A DNA stretch of 42,752 nucleotides, from assembly GCA_964468655.1 (NCBI GenBank), contig CAYXUG010000011.1, positions 1 to 42,752 on the forward strand, in the 5' to 3' direction. Below, piece by piece: positions 16,986 through 26,380 of this stretch. The position numbers and the translations under genes were made by a program. The first letter of the stretch is position 1. Each line of letters begins with the position of its first letter. The notes under the pieces are model-generated. The model was given only the letters and a program-made list of their open reading frames with translations. It was not told the origin of the DNA and did no database searches. Origin of the DNA: CAYXUG01 sp964468655 (GTDB lineage Bacteria; Fidelibacterota; Marinisomatia; Marinisomatales; CAYXUG01).

Positions 16986-19900
16986 CTATTTCAACAAAAC
17001 CAACTTACGGGTTTTCATAAAGGAAGGCGAAACAATCCTGTAAATATAAATTCCTGAACTCAATGGCTGTCCAAATTGATCTGTTCCATTCCACAGAACA
17101 GAATATCTCCCCGCTTCTTTTAGTTTGTCTACAAGAGTTACCACCTCACGTCCCAATAAATCGTAAACTATCAATCGTATTTGTCCAACCTGCGGTACAT
17201 CATAGCGGATGGTGGTAATTGGATTAAATGGGTTGGGATAATTCTGATACAACGCAAATTCTTCCGGCAGTCCTGGAATATCACCAATCCCCGCCGGTGG
17301 AGAGTAAACCGGTTCATCGAAATAGAAGAAAGTGCTGTCGATACAATATTCCGGCATATCTTCACAATTCATTGCCACTGCTTCAACAGTAAAATCAATT
17401 TCGGTACTGTCAGGTACGAGTGTGTCAGCAACAGTCGTGAAAAAGACGGACTCACTCTGTCCTGCGTAAAGTCCATAGAAAAACCATTCCGACCCATTTT
17501 CAGGGAATGTGATAAATTCTGATTCAGTGCTGATGACAACTCCGGGATAATAGAAATGATCGGCAGGACCTTCATTTGTCATGGTCAGTTGAATCTGCAG
17601 CGTATCCCCTGAATACCAGATTGAATCTTCATTGGTATAATTCAGTACAAGATCGGAAATGGAGAAATTCCATTCCGCAGAACAGCCGACTCCTAAGGAG
17701 CCCATGTTGACACCGCCCTCACCAGTGCTTATGCAGGGTGAATTTTCAGCTAAAGAAAAATTATATTCAGAAATGTCACAAAAAACTGGATCAGATATAA
17801 TATTGCCATCCAGCCAGCTCACGACACCATTATCATTGGTCACGACACCGTCTGAACCTCCTTCCAGATCGGAATAAGAAATGGTGAGTGTATTTGATAT
17901 TCCTGAACTTAAAAACTCTATTTCCGATGAACCATTATACCAGATTATGCTGTTTGTTACTATGGGGAATGATCCGTTAGCGCAATAAAGTCCACCGCCA
18001 TTTTCAGCGTAATTTTGGGGAATAGTTAAATGGTCCATATCAACAATTGAACCGTCAATTGAAATGCCGCCGCCCCTATTCCCGACATTATTATATACTT
18101 CTACAAAGCTTAATTCCGGATTGGAGCTAATGATATAAATCCCACCTCCATAACTTGTTCCATTTATCAACGATGCAACATTATGTTTGATTATTAGATT
18201 TGTTAAAACAGCATTAGAATTCTTCAGATAAAGTCCTCCACCTAATGCCTCTCCATCATCAATACTAATGACATTTTGTTTAATTATTAGGTGTGCAAGA
18301 ACAGGATCAGCATTACTGCAGTAAATTCCACCACCTGCTGTAATATTATCCAAAACATTCCCACCTCCGTTATTGATTGTAAATCCGATAAGTGCAGAAG
18401 TTGAATCCTCACCGGAATTTAAAGTAACAACACTCCCATTATTATTGCCATCGAGGATTGTTTCGTCAATGTACGTTGGATCATCTGTTTCAAGATATAA
18501 AGAACCAACTACCAAATTTTTTCCACTGAAATTAATGTTTTCAATGTAAGTTCCCATCTGAACCAGAACGGTATCATGATCATACGCACGATTAATTGAA
18601 TATTGGATAGTGGCAAAAGGATTGAATTCACTGCCGTCACCCAATGAATCCGAACCGGTGGTTGACACATGCCAGACAGGCCCGTTATAAATGGGTCCAC
18701 ATCCAATGTCAAAGGATCCCATATTTTCTCCATTCTGACCGGCAGCGATACAGGGTGAATTTTCTCCCAGTGAGAAATCACTGTCGTTTGAATTGCAGTA
18801 GAGTGGGTACAATTCAATATTTCCGTCACCCCATTCAACAGTGCCGTTGCCATTTGTATCGATACTTTCAATTCCGTTAATCACATCCGAATAACTTACT
18901 GAAATTGAATTCGGATCATTAATGGGATTAAAGTAAACCTCCTCAGGGGTATTTTCCCAGAGGATGGAATTCACCAGTTGAGGACTGGAATTTTCCTGGC
19001 ACTCCATAGCTCCACCGGTTTCGGCGGTGTTGCCGGTAAAAGTTGAATTGGTGAACACAGGACTTGAGTTAATCCTTAAAAATACACCGCCTCCCTGATC
19101 GGCTGTATTGTCAAAAATGGGAGTGTATAGAAATTCAGGACTTGCATTGTTGCAGTAGATTCCGCCACCCCGCTCGTATGCCCTGTTTCCGTGGATACTT
19201 CCACCTGTAACTTGCGCATTAGAATAGTCTCTGAAGCGAAGTCCGCCGCCTTGATATGCAGTGTTATTTGAAATGATAACATCTGTAAGAGTTGGGCTTG
19301 AACTGTAACGGCAATAGATTCCACCGCCGTAATTGGATGTATTATCATTGAACGTGGAATAGACAATAACCGGACTTGAATGTTCACAGGCAAGACCACC
19401 GCCCAGTTCTGTTGCTTCATTTAACAGAAATTCCACGGTCAGCATATTTGGATTAGAATAATAGAGATACATTCCGCCGCCTGCATTTGATGCCGAATTA
19501 TTTTTCAGGGTGATGTTTCTCATATAAGGTATTGAAAAATTCAAGCAGCTGATACCGCCTCCATCGGTTGCAAAATTCGAAGATATGATCAGATTCTGCA
19601 AGGTAGGACTTGAAGCATTTTCACAGAAAATTCCACCACCGTAACTTTCGCTGCCGTTGGTAAGGGTAAGTCCTGAAAGGATTGCAGTAGAGTCTTGACT
19701 ATCTGAAAACGTGACAACGCTTCCATTTTGATTTCCATTAATTATGGTTTGAGAGATGTAGGATGTATCACCGGACAAAATAAATTGTGATCCTACAATG
19801 AGCGATTTAAATGGGAATGTTATTGTTTCAAAATAAGTGCCGGGAAATACGAGGACTGTATCGCCTGAAGGTGCAGTATTAACTGCTAATTGAATGGTGG

Positions 19901-20957
19901 CAAATGGACTTTCTTCGGAACCGTCACCGGAAACATCAGAGCCCTCCGTGGACACATACCATACAGGGCCGAAATAGATGGGAGGGCATCCAACATCCCA
20001 AGCGCCCATATTAGCGCCGTTTTCACCGGTGCTGAGACATGGTGAGTTTTCTGCAAGTGTGTAAAAAGAACTGTCCGGGTCACAGAAAAGGGGATGGATT
20101 TCAAGGTTTCCTTCCTGCCAGTTCACTGTACCGTTATTATTTGTGATTATTCCGGTCTCGCCGTATTGAATGTCGGAATAAGAAACTGTAATTGAGCTGG
20201 GATTGGCAAGATTGTCGAAAAAGACTTCCTCCGGTAAGTTATCCCAAATAATTGTATTCAGCATGTTGGACCCGGAAACACTGGAATAAATCCCGCCGCC
20301 GTTTGAATCGGCGCTGTTTCCCGAAATGGTCACATTTTTCAAATTCACCGTTGAACTGGAGTTACACGAAATTCCGCCACCCACGTATGCGTTATTGCTA
20401 ATGATGGTTACATTTTCCAAATATGGCGAGGTGTTTGACAAGCAGTACAGTCCACCACCGGAATAGGCATGATTGTTTGAAATGGTACAATTTGATATTT
20501 TGGGCGACGAACCATAAGTAATGTAAAATCCTCCACCCCAAACGATGGATTCATTATCTGTTATGATTGAGTTGCTTATTGTGGGACTGGCGCCTGATTT
20601 ACAAGCAATTCCGCCACCTTCAACACCATAGCCATTCGTAATGGTAAATCCGGTCAGCAGGGAAGTTGAATCTTCATCACTACTAAAATTTACTACAGTG
20701 CCGGTCCCGCCGCCATTGATAATTGTTTCAAAAATATAGGTGCTGTCGCCCGTTGTCAAATAATGAGAAGCCGCCGTGATGGCTTTCCCATCGAAATCGA
20801 TAGTTTCAAAATATTCACCTGAGGAGACCAGCACTGTATCTCCAACAGAAGATGTATCAATTCCTTCCTGGATTGTGGGAAAATCCTCGGGAATATGGAT
20901 GATTGTTCCATAAATAAATTGACATATAAAAAATAATTCAGAAAGATATTTTTTCAT
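16986..20957 (-). CDS. Giant right-handed beta-helix surface protein with T9SS sorting domain
   Basis: Secreted 1323-residue protein. After a signal-like N-terminus come three tandem parallel beta-helix units, at about residues 20-328, 329-758 and 759-1090. Each opens with a 'VSTxGSDxxGDGSExxPFATIQ'-type block (degenerate in unit 1), continues with 'GGGIxCxxxSSPxL' coils, and closes with 'NSPCxxxGxNGxNMG'. An Ig/CARDB-like domain follows (about 1095-1225), then the type A sorting domain with 'LYQNYPNPFNP' and the ending 'TRKLVLLK'. These features predict T9SS export and surface attachment or release. Such helices often bind or cleave polysaccharide, but no catalytic site is visible. It begins 13 bases after the acyl-CoA dehydrogenase stop, possibly as part of that transcript. 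Confidence 0.85.
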   Translation of the reverse strand: MKKYLSELFFICQFIYGTIIHIPEDFPTIQEGIDTSSVGDTVLVSSGEYFETIDFDGKAITAASHYLTTGDSTYIFETIINGGGTGTVVNFSSDEDSTSLLTGFTITNGYGVEGGGIACKSGASPTISNSIITDNESIVWGGGFYITYGSSPKISNCTISNNHAYSGGGLYCLSNTSPYLENVTIISNNAYVGGGISCNSSSTVNLKNVTISGNSADSNGGGIYSSVSGSNMLNTIIWDNLPEEVFFDNLANPSSITVSYSDIQYGETGIITNNNGTVNWQEGNLEIHPLFCDPDSSFYTLAENSPCLSTGENGANMGAWDVGCPPIYFGPVWYVSTEGSDVSGDGSEESPFATIQLAVNTAPSGDTVLVFPGTYFETITFPFKSLIVGSQFILSGDTSYISQTIINGNQNGSVVTFSDSQDSTAILSGLTLTNGSESYGGGIFCENASSPTLQNLIISSNFATDGGGISCLNFSIPYMRNITLKNNSASNAGGGMYLYYSNPNMLTVEFLLNEATELGGGLACEHSSPVIVYSTFNDNTSNYGGGIYCRYSSSPTLTDVIISNNTAYQGGGLRFRDYSNAQVTGGSIHGNRAYERGGGIYCNNASPEFLYTPIFDNTADQGGGVFLRINSSPVFTNSTFTGNTAETGGAMECQENSSPQLVNSILWENTPEEVYFNPINDPNSISVSYSDVINGIESIDTNGNGTVEWGDGNIELYPLYCNSNDSDFSLGENSPCIAAGQNGENMGSFDIGCGPIYNGPVWHVSTTGSDSLGDGSEFNPFATIQYSINRAYDHDTVLVQMGTYIENINFSGKNLVVGSLYLETDDPTYIDETILDGNNNGSVVTLNSGEDSTSALIGFTINNGGGNVLDNITAGGGIYCSNADPVLAHLIIKQNVISIDDGEALGGGLYLKNSNAVLTNLIIKHNVASLINGTSYGGGIYIISSNPELSFVEVYNNVGNRGGGISIDGSIVDMDHLTIPQNYAENGGGLYCANGSFPIVTNSIIWYNGSSEIEFLSSGISNTLTISYSDLEGGSDGVVTNDNGVVSWLDGNIISDPVFCDISEYNFSLAENSPCISTGEGGVNMGSLGVGCSAEWNFSISDLVLNYTNEDSIWYSGDTLQIQLTMTNEGPADHFYYPGVVISTESEFITFPENGSEWFFYGLYAGQSESVFFTTVADTLVPDSTEIDFTVEAVAMNCEDMPEYCIDSTFFYFDEPVYSPPAGIGDIPGLPEEFALYQNYPNPFNPITTIRYDVPQVGQIRLIVYDLLGREVVTLVDKLKEAGRYSVLWNGTDQFGQPLSSGIYIYRIVSPSFMKTRKLVLLK

Positions 20958-20970
20958 TTATAACACTTAG

Positions 20971-22425
20971 TTAGTTTTTGTATTTTTCGAAAAGTGATAT
21001 AGATACAACCTTTGCAAACTCCCGGAATACATTTTCAGCAGAAGCTTCTTTTTCGTCCTTTTGCAATGACAGAATGTGATCAATTGAATTGCAAACTTCC
21101 GTTAAACAGGTTTTGTTTCCATATGTTGAAAGACTTTCTGCAAGGACACGATGAACGTTCTTTTTTTCCATGACTGCTAATCCATCGAGGATTTGCCTGT
21201 GAGATGTTCCTTCCCAGATGGATAAAATCATTGCTTCCCGAAGCCATCGTTCTACCGGATATTCCTGCAAAGTGCCAAGTCCACCATGGACTTCCATTGC
21301 CCATTTTGCTGTATCAACAGCAAATTCTGCTGTCCAGTACTTTGCAAGGTGAGCGATTAGTCTGAAAAGGTGGTAACGATCAGAGTAGGGTGGTTTCTCA
21401 TTCCAGACTTCATCTAGTAATCTCACTGCTTCCCATGCTAAAGAAAATGTGTTTTGCAGTTGCCGGTACCTTTCTTCAAATTGCTTATTTAATAAAGAAT
21501 GTTCTATGATAGGTTTCCCAAATGCACGGCGGTTTTTGGCGAAATTGAATGCTTCAGAAATTGCACGCTGAGCAAGAGCCACACTTCCAACACTATTGGC
21601 AACTCGAGAAATATTGAGAACTTCCATTATAACATAAATGCCTAATTCCTGATTACCAAGCAAAAAAGCGTCACTGTCTCTTAAATCAACCTCCCCTGTG
21701 GGGACTGACCTCGTTGCAATCTTATCTTTCAATCTACGTATAGTATAATTTAATTTACCATTTTCACGGTATCTGGGTACTAGGAAAAGTGCAATCCCTT
21801 TGACTCCCTTTTCAACATTCTCAGGTCTAGCTGCAACAACAGCCAATTCCGATCCTGCATTGCTGCAGAAGTATTTGTCTCCCGTTAATTTCCAGGAATT
21901 TCCGTCCTTGACGGCGGTGGTTTTTATATTGTTACCGAGATCAGATCCTCCTTTTATTTCTGTCATCCAGGTTGCACCCTGCCAGACAGTATCATCCTTT
22001 GCAGTAAGCTTCGGTAAATATTTTGATTTTGTTTCATCATCTGCATATTTAAAGACTGGCACTGATGTTCCCATGGACACAGTATAGGGGCAGTAAAGTC
22101 CTGAATCAAAGAAAGAGGTTACGTATCCGAACAGATAATGAGGCACCACGGAGTTTTCTTCAAATGCCCGCCATATAACTCCCGATTTGTATCCTTTATA
22201 AAGCATTTTCCTGTATTCCTGTGGATAGAGTATTTGATCAATCCGCTCTCCGGAACGACTGTGGGTCTTGACCCACGGTGTACCATTTCTATCAACAGAA
22301 GTTGAAATTGCTTTTCCTTCTTTTTCCCACCACGATTCATAATCCTTCAAAGATTTTTCATGATCAAACTGGGCTAAGTAGTGTTTAAGAAAATTGACAG
22401 GTGAGTTTAGTAAATTAAATTTCAT
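20971..22425 (-). CDS. AidB-like acyl-CoA dehydrogenase
   Basis: FAD-dependent acyl-CoA dehydrogenase-fold protein of 484 residues. The AidB-type features are 'MTEIKGGSDLG' (about 154-164), 'LVPRYRENGKLNYTIRRLKDKIATRS' (shown here as the family block with 'RLKDKxxxRS'), 'RRAFGKPIIEHSL', and the C-terminal 'HGGLGTLQEYPVERWLREA' and 'SIWEGTSHRQ'. An N-terminal extension before the dehydrogenase core is also usual for AidB relatives. The E. coli relative is linked to the alkylation response, but this one sits with an uncharacterised membrane protein, so lipid or fatty-acyl chemistry is as likely. Its start overlaps the upstream gene by 11 bases. Confidence 0.85.
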   Translation of the reverse strand: MKFNLLNSPVNFLKHYLAQFDHEKSLKDYESWWEKEGKAISTSVDRNGTPWVKTHSRSGERIDQILYPQEYRKMLYKGYKSGVIWRAFEENSVVPHYLFGYVTSFFDSGLYCPYTVSMGTSVPVFKYADDETKSKYLPKLTAKDDTVWQGATWMTEIKGGSDLGNNIKTTAVKDGNSWKLTGDKYFCSNAGSELAVVAARPENVEKGVKGIALFLVPRYRENGKLNYTIRRLKDKIATRSVPTGEVDLRDSDAFLLGNQELGIYVIMEVLNISRVANSVGSVALAQRAISEAFNFAKNRRAFGKPIIEHSLLNKQFEERYRQLQNTFSLAWEAVRLLDEVWNEKPPYSDRYHLFRLIAHLAKYWTAEFAVDTAKWAMEVHGGLGTLQEYPVERWLREAMILSIWEGTSHRQILDGLAVMEKKNVHRVLAESLSTYGNKTCLTEVCNSIDHILSLQKDEKEASAENVFREFAKVVSISLFEKYKN

Positions 22426-23548
22426 TTTTTAGTTTTAAATCCTTATTTAGTTGATTGTCCTTACTCACCTTCCAGATTTTTTGATCGAGATAGTAATGAT
22501 TGAATGCAAATCCCCACCAGAAACCAATTGCAAGATCGGATACCGTGAATAAATGTCCCAGCGCAAACTCGCTCACCGGATTAGGGCCTGATGCAAATGG
22601 AACCTGAAGTCCAACAAAAAACCAGTCGCTGTACCGGTAAGCAAGTGTAAAAAGGATTCCAACGAAATAGTACCTCAAAAAATTATTGCTGACCAAACTG
22701 GCTAGACCAAACTTGGTTCGATCTTTATCATCTTTGTACCTGTTACGGTTGTAAAACCAAATAATTCCATGATATTGGATATTGTGGTAAAATGTGACAA
22801 AAACAGCGAATAATCGAATATCCACTTTTGTTGAAATGTAAGGGTGGAGGAATATCATTAAATGGAGTGGTATGCAGGCGAAAAGAAAAATATTTTTAGG
22901 AAGATTGATTTTTTTCCCATTAGCAATCCGGAGAAGTTCTTTGGCGAAAAATACAACGATAGTTAAAATCACAAAAAGGGTGATAGAATTATTCAGCATA
23001 ATTTCGAAAGGTGACATTGAATCACCAAGTCCCAATTGCGGTCTTGCCTGAGGATGGCGGAGAATAAAAGATACAAATGGCGCTATCATGAGAATGTAAA
23101 AAATCCAGTAATCGAATTGATTTTCTTTTCCAGCGGGTTCTCCATTTTTCTTTTGATAGAGAACCATAAATCCATAATGCTGCCTGACCACATGCCAGTA
23201 AGCCCAAAGCTGTGCAAATGTAAGGAATGCAAAAAATGAAAGTGTGGACTGGGTCATCAGTCCGATGCCAAGGCACAAAGGTCCCAGCAAAAACCAGAGA
23301 AGACTTCCCAGCAACAATCGTGACCGGATTTTCCATTCCTGGGAATCGAGATAGGTTCGGGAAATGGTTCCAAAAACATGAGGTCCGTCAACCGATACAA
23401 TCCAGAACCACCACAGCAGCATAGCGGAGATTCCAAGTCCTATATTAAGGTATATAAGTATGTACCCGGTAATGCTGGCTCCAATATACCAGAATAAGTC
23501 ATAATTCCGGCCGGTTATCCAATTTGCTGTGAGTAGTGCCGATTGCAT
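22415..23548 (-). CDS. Histidine-rich polytopic membrane protein, function unknown
   Basis: A 377-residue integral membrane protein with roughly nine hydrophobic segments. Histidines fall in short boxes: His57 ('DGPHVFG'), His119 and His124 ('YWHVVRQHYGF'), His255 and His260 ('FYHNIQYHGI') and His351 ('FNHYYLDQKIW'). The HxxxxH spacing occurs twice. Such boxes recall membrane di-iron enzymes (desaturases, hydroxylases, Brp/Blh-like dioxygenases), but the spacing does not match any one class that I can name. It overlaps the AidB-like dehydrogenase by 11 bases, which suggests work on a common, probably lipid, substrate. No Shine-Dalgarno is visible. Confidence 0.7.
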   Translation of the reverse strand: MQSALLTANWITGRNYDLFWYIGASITGYILIYLNIGLGISAMLLWWFWIVSVDGPHVFGTISRTYLDSQEWKIRSRLLLGSLLWFLLGPLCLGIGLMTQSTLSFFAFLTFAQLWAYWHVVRQHYGFMVLYQKKNGEPAGKENQFDYWIFYILMIAPFVSFILRHPQARPQLGLGDSMSPFEIMLNNSITLFVILTIVVFFAKELLRIANGKKINLPKNIFLFACIPLHLMIFLHPYISTKVDIRLFAVFVTFYHNIQYHGIIWFYNRNRYKDDKDRTKFGLASLVSNNFLRYYFVGILFTLAYRYSDWFFVGLQVPFASGPNPVSEFALGHLFTVSDLAIGFWWGFAFNHYYLDQKIWKVSKDNQLNKDLKLKNEI

Positions 23549-23556
23549 TTGCGTTT

Positions 23557-23585
23557 AATATATCTATTCTTGATGTTTCTTACAA
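23557..23585 (-). promoter_or_regulatory. Candidate promoter of the His-rich membrane protein operon
   Basis: Minus strand TTGTAA (23580-23585), 17-base spacer, TATATT (23557-23562). The predicted start of transcription nearly coincides with the ATG at 23548. It lies in the 80-base divergent gap shared with the carboxypeptidase gene. Confidence 0.35.
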
Positions 23586-23627
23586 TGGATTTTGAAATAA
23601 CATCCATAAACCTTAACATTGAAACTT

Positions 23628-25904
23628 ATGAATTATAGAATCATTATACCATTCACTTTAATTTTTCTGTTTACTTCCAATTTATCTGGTGCCGAAGATA
23701 CCTACCAACAGGTCAGTGTCTATTATTCCCAGAAGTCCGAATTACACCAAATCCAGGAGTTGGGAATCCCATTGGATCACGTTTTGATTAAAGAGGGGGT
23801 GTTTGTGGAATTGACTGCAACATCAGAGCAGGTTGATCTACTTCATGAAAATGGATTCCAGGTGGAGATAATTCAAAGTGATTTAACCAAGTATTATCAG
23901 AGTAGATTTGACCCAACTTTGAAATATCATCGCGGATTTGAATTGGGTTCCATGGGGGGTAACTATACACTGGAGGAGATGGAATTGGAACTGGATTCAC
24001 TCCACATGCTTTACCCTGATTTGGTTTCGGAAAAAATGAACATTGGTTTATCTCTCGAAGGTAGGACCATCTGGGCAGTTAAAGTTTCAGATAATGTTGA
24101 TATGGATGAAAATACGGATAACCAATACGAACCTGAAGTACTCTATACCGGTGTTACCCATGCCCGCGAACCGGTGAGTATGATGAATCAGATTTATTTT
24201 ATTTACTATTTGTGCGAAAATTATGGATCAGATGAGCTAGCAACTTATCTTGTTGACAATCGGGAGTTGTGGTTTATTCCTATTATTAACCCCGATGGTT
24301 ATTTTTATAACCAAACAAATTCCCCGAATGGCGGCGGAATGCACCGGAAAAACTTGAGACCCGGATGTCCTGAAAACCCCGGTGTGGATTTGAATAGAAA
24401 TTACAGTTACAACTGGGGATTGAACGATGAGGGTTCAAGCGGTAACCCCTGTTCTAGTGTCTATAGGGGTGAAGGACCCTTTTCCGAGCCAGCAACTCAG
24501 ACTGTCAGAGATTTTGTTGAAGGTATGAATTTCAAAAATATTTTGCATTATCACTCCTATTCGAATCTATTAATCCATTCATTTGGAACAGGGGAATATC
24601 CTCCTGAACCTGATCTAAGCATGTTGCGGGAATTTGGCGCAGAAATGACAAAATTTAACGGATACGAAGTCGGCACAGGAATTGAAACTGTGGGATATCC
24701 TGTAAACGGTGATGCAGTTGACTGGTCTTACGGTGGTCAGGGACTTGTTTCCTATACTCCCGAAATCGGCAGTTATAATGATGGATTCTGGCCCGCAACC
24801 GATAGAATCATTCCTTTGTGTGAAGAAAATGTCTGGCCGAATCTTTATTTTGCCAAGATTGCCGGGACTGTTTTGGAAGTGAGAAATGTAGCCATGAGTC
24901 AAGAATTCATAAATCCGGGCGACTCATTTTCATTGGCCTTTGATATAATGAATATCGGATTGCGAAACTCATTATCTGCTGTAATAGTAGATATAATTGA
25001 ACCCTTGAATGATTTAATTTCATTTGATTTTACGGAAGTTTCTCTTGGTGAAATCGAAAGCAGGGAACAGGCAGAATTTTTATACCCAATAGAAATTACC
25101 GTTGATGACAATGCAGGAAGTGGTTGTGAAACTGGTATCGTAATTCATATGGCTGATGGGGAACCAGCAAATACAAATGATACCTTTACGGACACTATTT
25201 TCTTTATTATAGGCGAGCCGGAAATTTTAATTTATGACGGAATTGAAAATGGTATGGATAACTGGACCACCGGAAATTGGGGAATCTCAGATGATGCGGC
25301 AGTCGGGGATTATGCTATCGCGGACAGTCCATCCGGGGAATATTCACCCGATACTTTCAATACATTGGAATGGTCGAATCCTATTGATTTATCAGATTAT
25401 AATGATCCGGTATTAACCTTCAGAACAAAATGGGAGATAGAAAACAGATGGGATTTTGCCCAGATACAGGGTTCTTTTGAAGGGGTGGAATGGTTTGCAT
25501 TGCAGGGTATTTATACAAAACCAGGCAGTGGATACGGTGTTCAGCCGGAAAATGAACCCGGATACGATGGATTTCAGTCTGACTGGGTGGATGAGGAAAT
25601 TTCTCTTTCTCAATTTGTTGGTGAAGCAGATTTCAGGTTTCGTTTTGTTATGATGAGTGATTTCTATGTTGAGGAAGATGGAATTTATATTGATGAAATT
25701 TCCATCAGTTCATATCCCACCTCATTTTTAATTGGAGATGTTAATCAGGACTGTACTATCGATATTGCTGATATCATGAGAATGATTGATATTATTTTAT
25801 ATCCAGGATCTGCAACACAGGAAGAATTGGATCTGGGAGATATAAATCATGATTTTTCAATAGATGTTTTTGATATATTACTTCTTATAACTCTGATTAT
25901 ATAG
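23628..25904 (+). CDS. Secreted M14 zinc carboxypeptidase with C-terminal dockerin
   Basis: Exported metallocarboxypeptidase. The ATG at 23628 is preferred to the TTG three codons earlier because it directly precedes the signal peptide ('MNYRIIIPFTLIFLF'). An activation-peptide-like region (about 25-95) leads to the M14 domain. Zinc ligands are His178 and Glu181 ('THAREP') and His309 ('HYHSYSN'). Substrate-site Arg is in 'DLNRNYSYNWG' and the catalytic Glu379 in 'YTPEIGS'. Then come a CARDB-like domain and an immune-inhibitor-A/MAM-like sheet domain ('GMDNWTTGNWGIS'). The last 60 residues form a type I dockerin with two complete calcium loops, 'DVNQDCTIDIAD' and 'DINHDFSIDVFD'. There is no NPFNP sorting domain, unlike the neighbouring secreted proteins. 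Confidence 0.9.
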   Translation: MNYRIIIPFTLIFLFTSNLSGAEDTYQQVSVYYSQKSELHQIQELGIPLDHVLIKEGVFVELTATSEQVDLLHENGFQVEIIQSDLTKYYQSRFDPTLKYHRGFELGSMGGNYTLEEMELELDSLHMLYPDLVSEKMNIGLSLEGRTIWAVKVSDNVDMDENTDNQYEPEVLYTGVTHAREPVSMMNQIYFIYYLCENYGSDELATYLVDNRELWFIPIINPDGYFYNQTNSPNGGGMHRKNLRPGCPENPGVDLNRNYSYNWGLNDEGSSGNPCSSVYRGEGPFSEPATQTVRDFVEGMNFKNILHYHSYSNLLIHSFGTGEYPPEPDLSMLREFGAEMTKFNGYEVGTGIETVGYPVNGDAVDWSYGGQGLVSYTPEIGSYNDGFWPATDRIIPLCEENVWPNLYFAKIAGTVLEVRNVAMSQEFINPGDSFSLAFDIMNIGLRNSLSAVIVDIIEPLNDLISFDFTEVSLGEIESREQAEFLYPIEITVDDNAGSGCETGIVIHMADGEPANTNDTFTDTIFFIIGEPEILIYDGIENGMDNWTTGNWGISDDAAVGDYAIADSPSGEYSPDTFNTLEWSNPIDLSDYNDPVLTFRTKWEIENRWDFAQIQGSFEGVEWFALQGIYTKPGSGYGVQPENEPGYDGFQSDWVDEEISLSQFVGEADFRFRFVMMSDFYVEEDGIYIDEISISSYPTSFLIGDVNQDCTIDIADIMRMIDIILYPGSATQEELDLGDINHDFSIDVFDILLLITLII

Positions 25905-26380
25905 TTTCTTAATATTTTAGGATTTTCCTCCCGGGAATTTTGACATTATCTAAAGGTGACATACCACCCGTTTATTTTATCGTTAATGTGGGTAAGATCA
26001 CAGTTAATTGATAAAACTGAAGTTTCTTTCATTTAGTAATCCATCTGCAAAATTCATAGATAAATTATCGTATTTGAAAAATGAAAACCATTGCGTCTAA
26101 TTCCCTTAGTTACCGATGGTAAATTGCACTTTTATTCATCCCTAATTTCTTGCAACTAAGCCAAATATAATACTAATGAGAACAGATTATCAAAACTGAA
26201 TAAGTGTGAGGAGAATCACATGGAGGTAATTGATTTGTGAAAAGTCTTGGAATCATTCGTTACTTATTAAGTAAATTCATTTGAAAGGGGTTGGCTCAGA
26301 CGACCTCGAGAGTACGTCACTTTCGTGAAAAGTGGCAAACAGAAAAAGCGTGTTGAAGAAACTATCTAGAAGGGAATAGT
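25905..26380. other. Intergenic leader region of the serine protease gene
   Basis: An AT-rich stretch of 476 bases with no gene. Visible items are a perfect palindrome TTACTTA-T-TAAGTAA (26260-26274), which could be an operator, and small hairpins such as CACTTT..AAAGTG near 26320-26335. The long leader before the protease may hold regulatory RNA, but no known riboswitch class is recognised. The ribosome site AGAAGGG lies at the right end. Confidence 0.45.

Noticed and set aside
26281..26345. Possible cyclic-di-GMP riboswitch (GGCAAAC near 26334)
   Set aside because: Only the short GGCAAAC matches; the tetraloop, receptor and second helix of the known class are not found.
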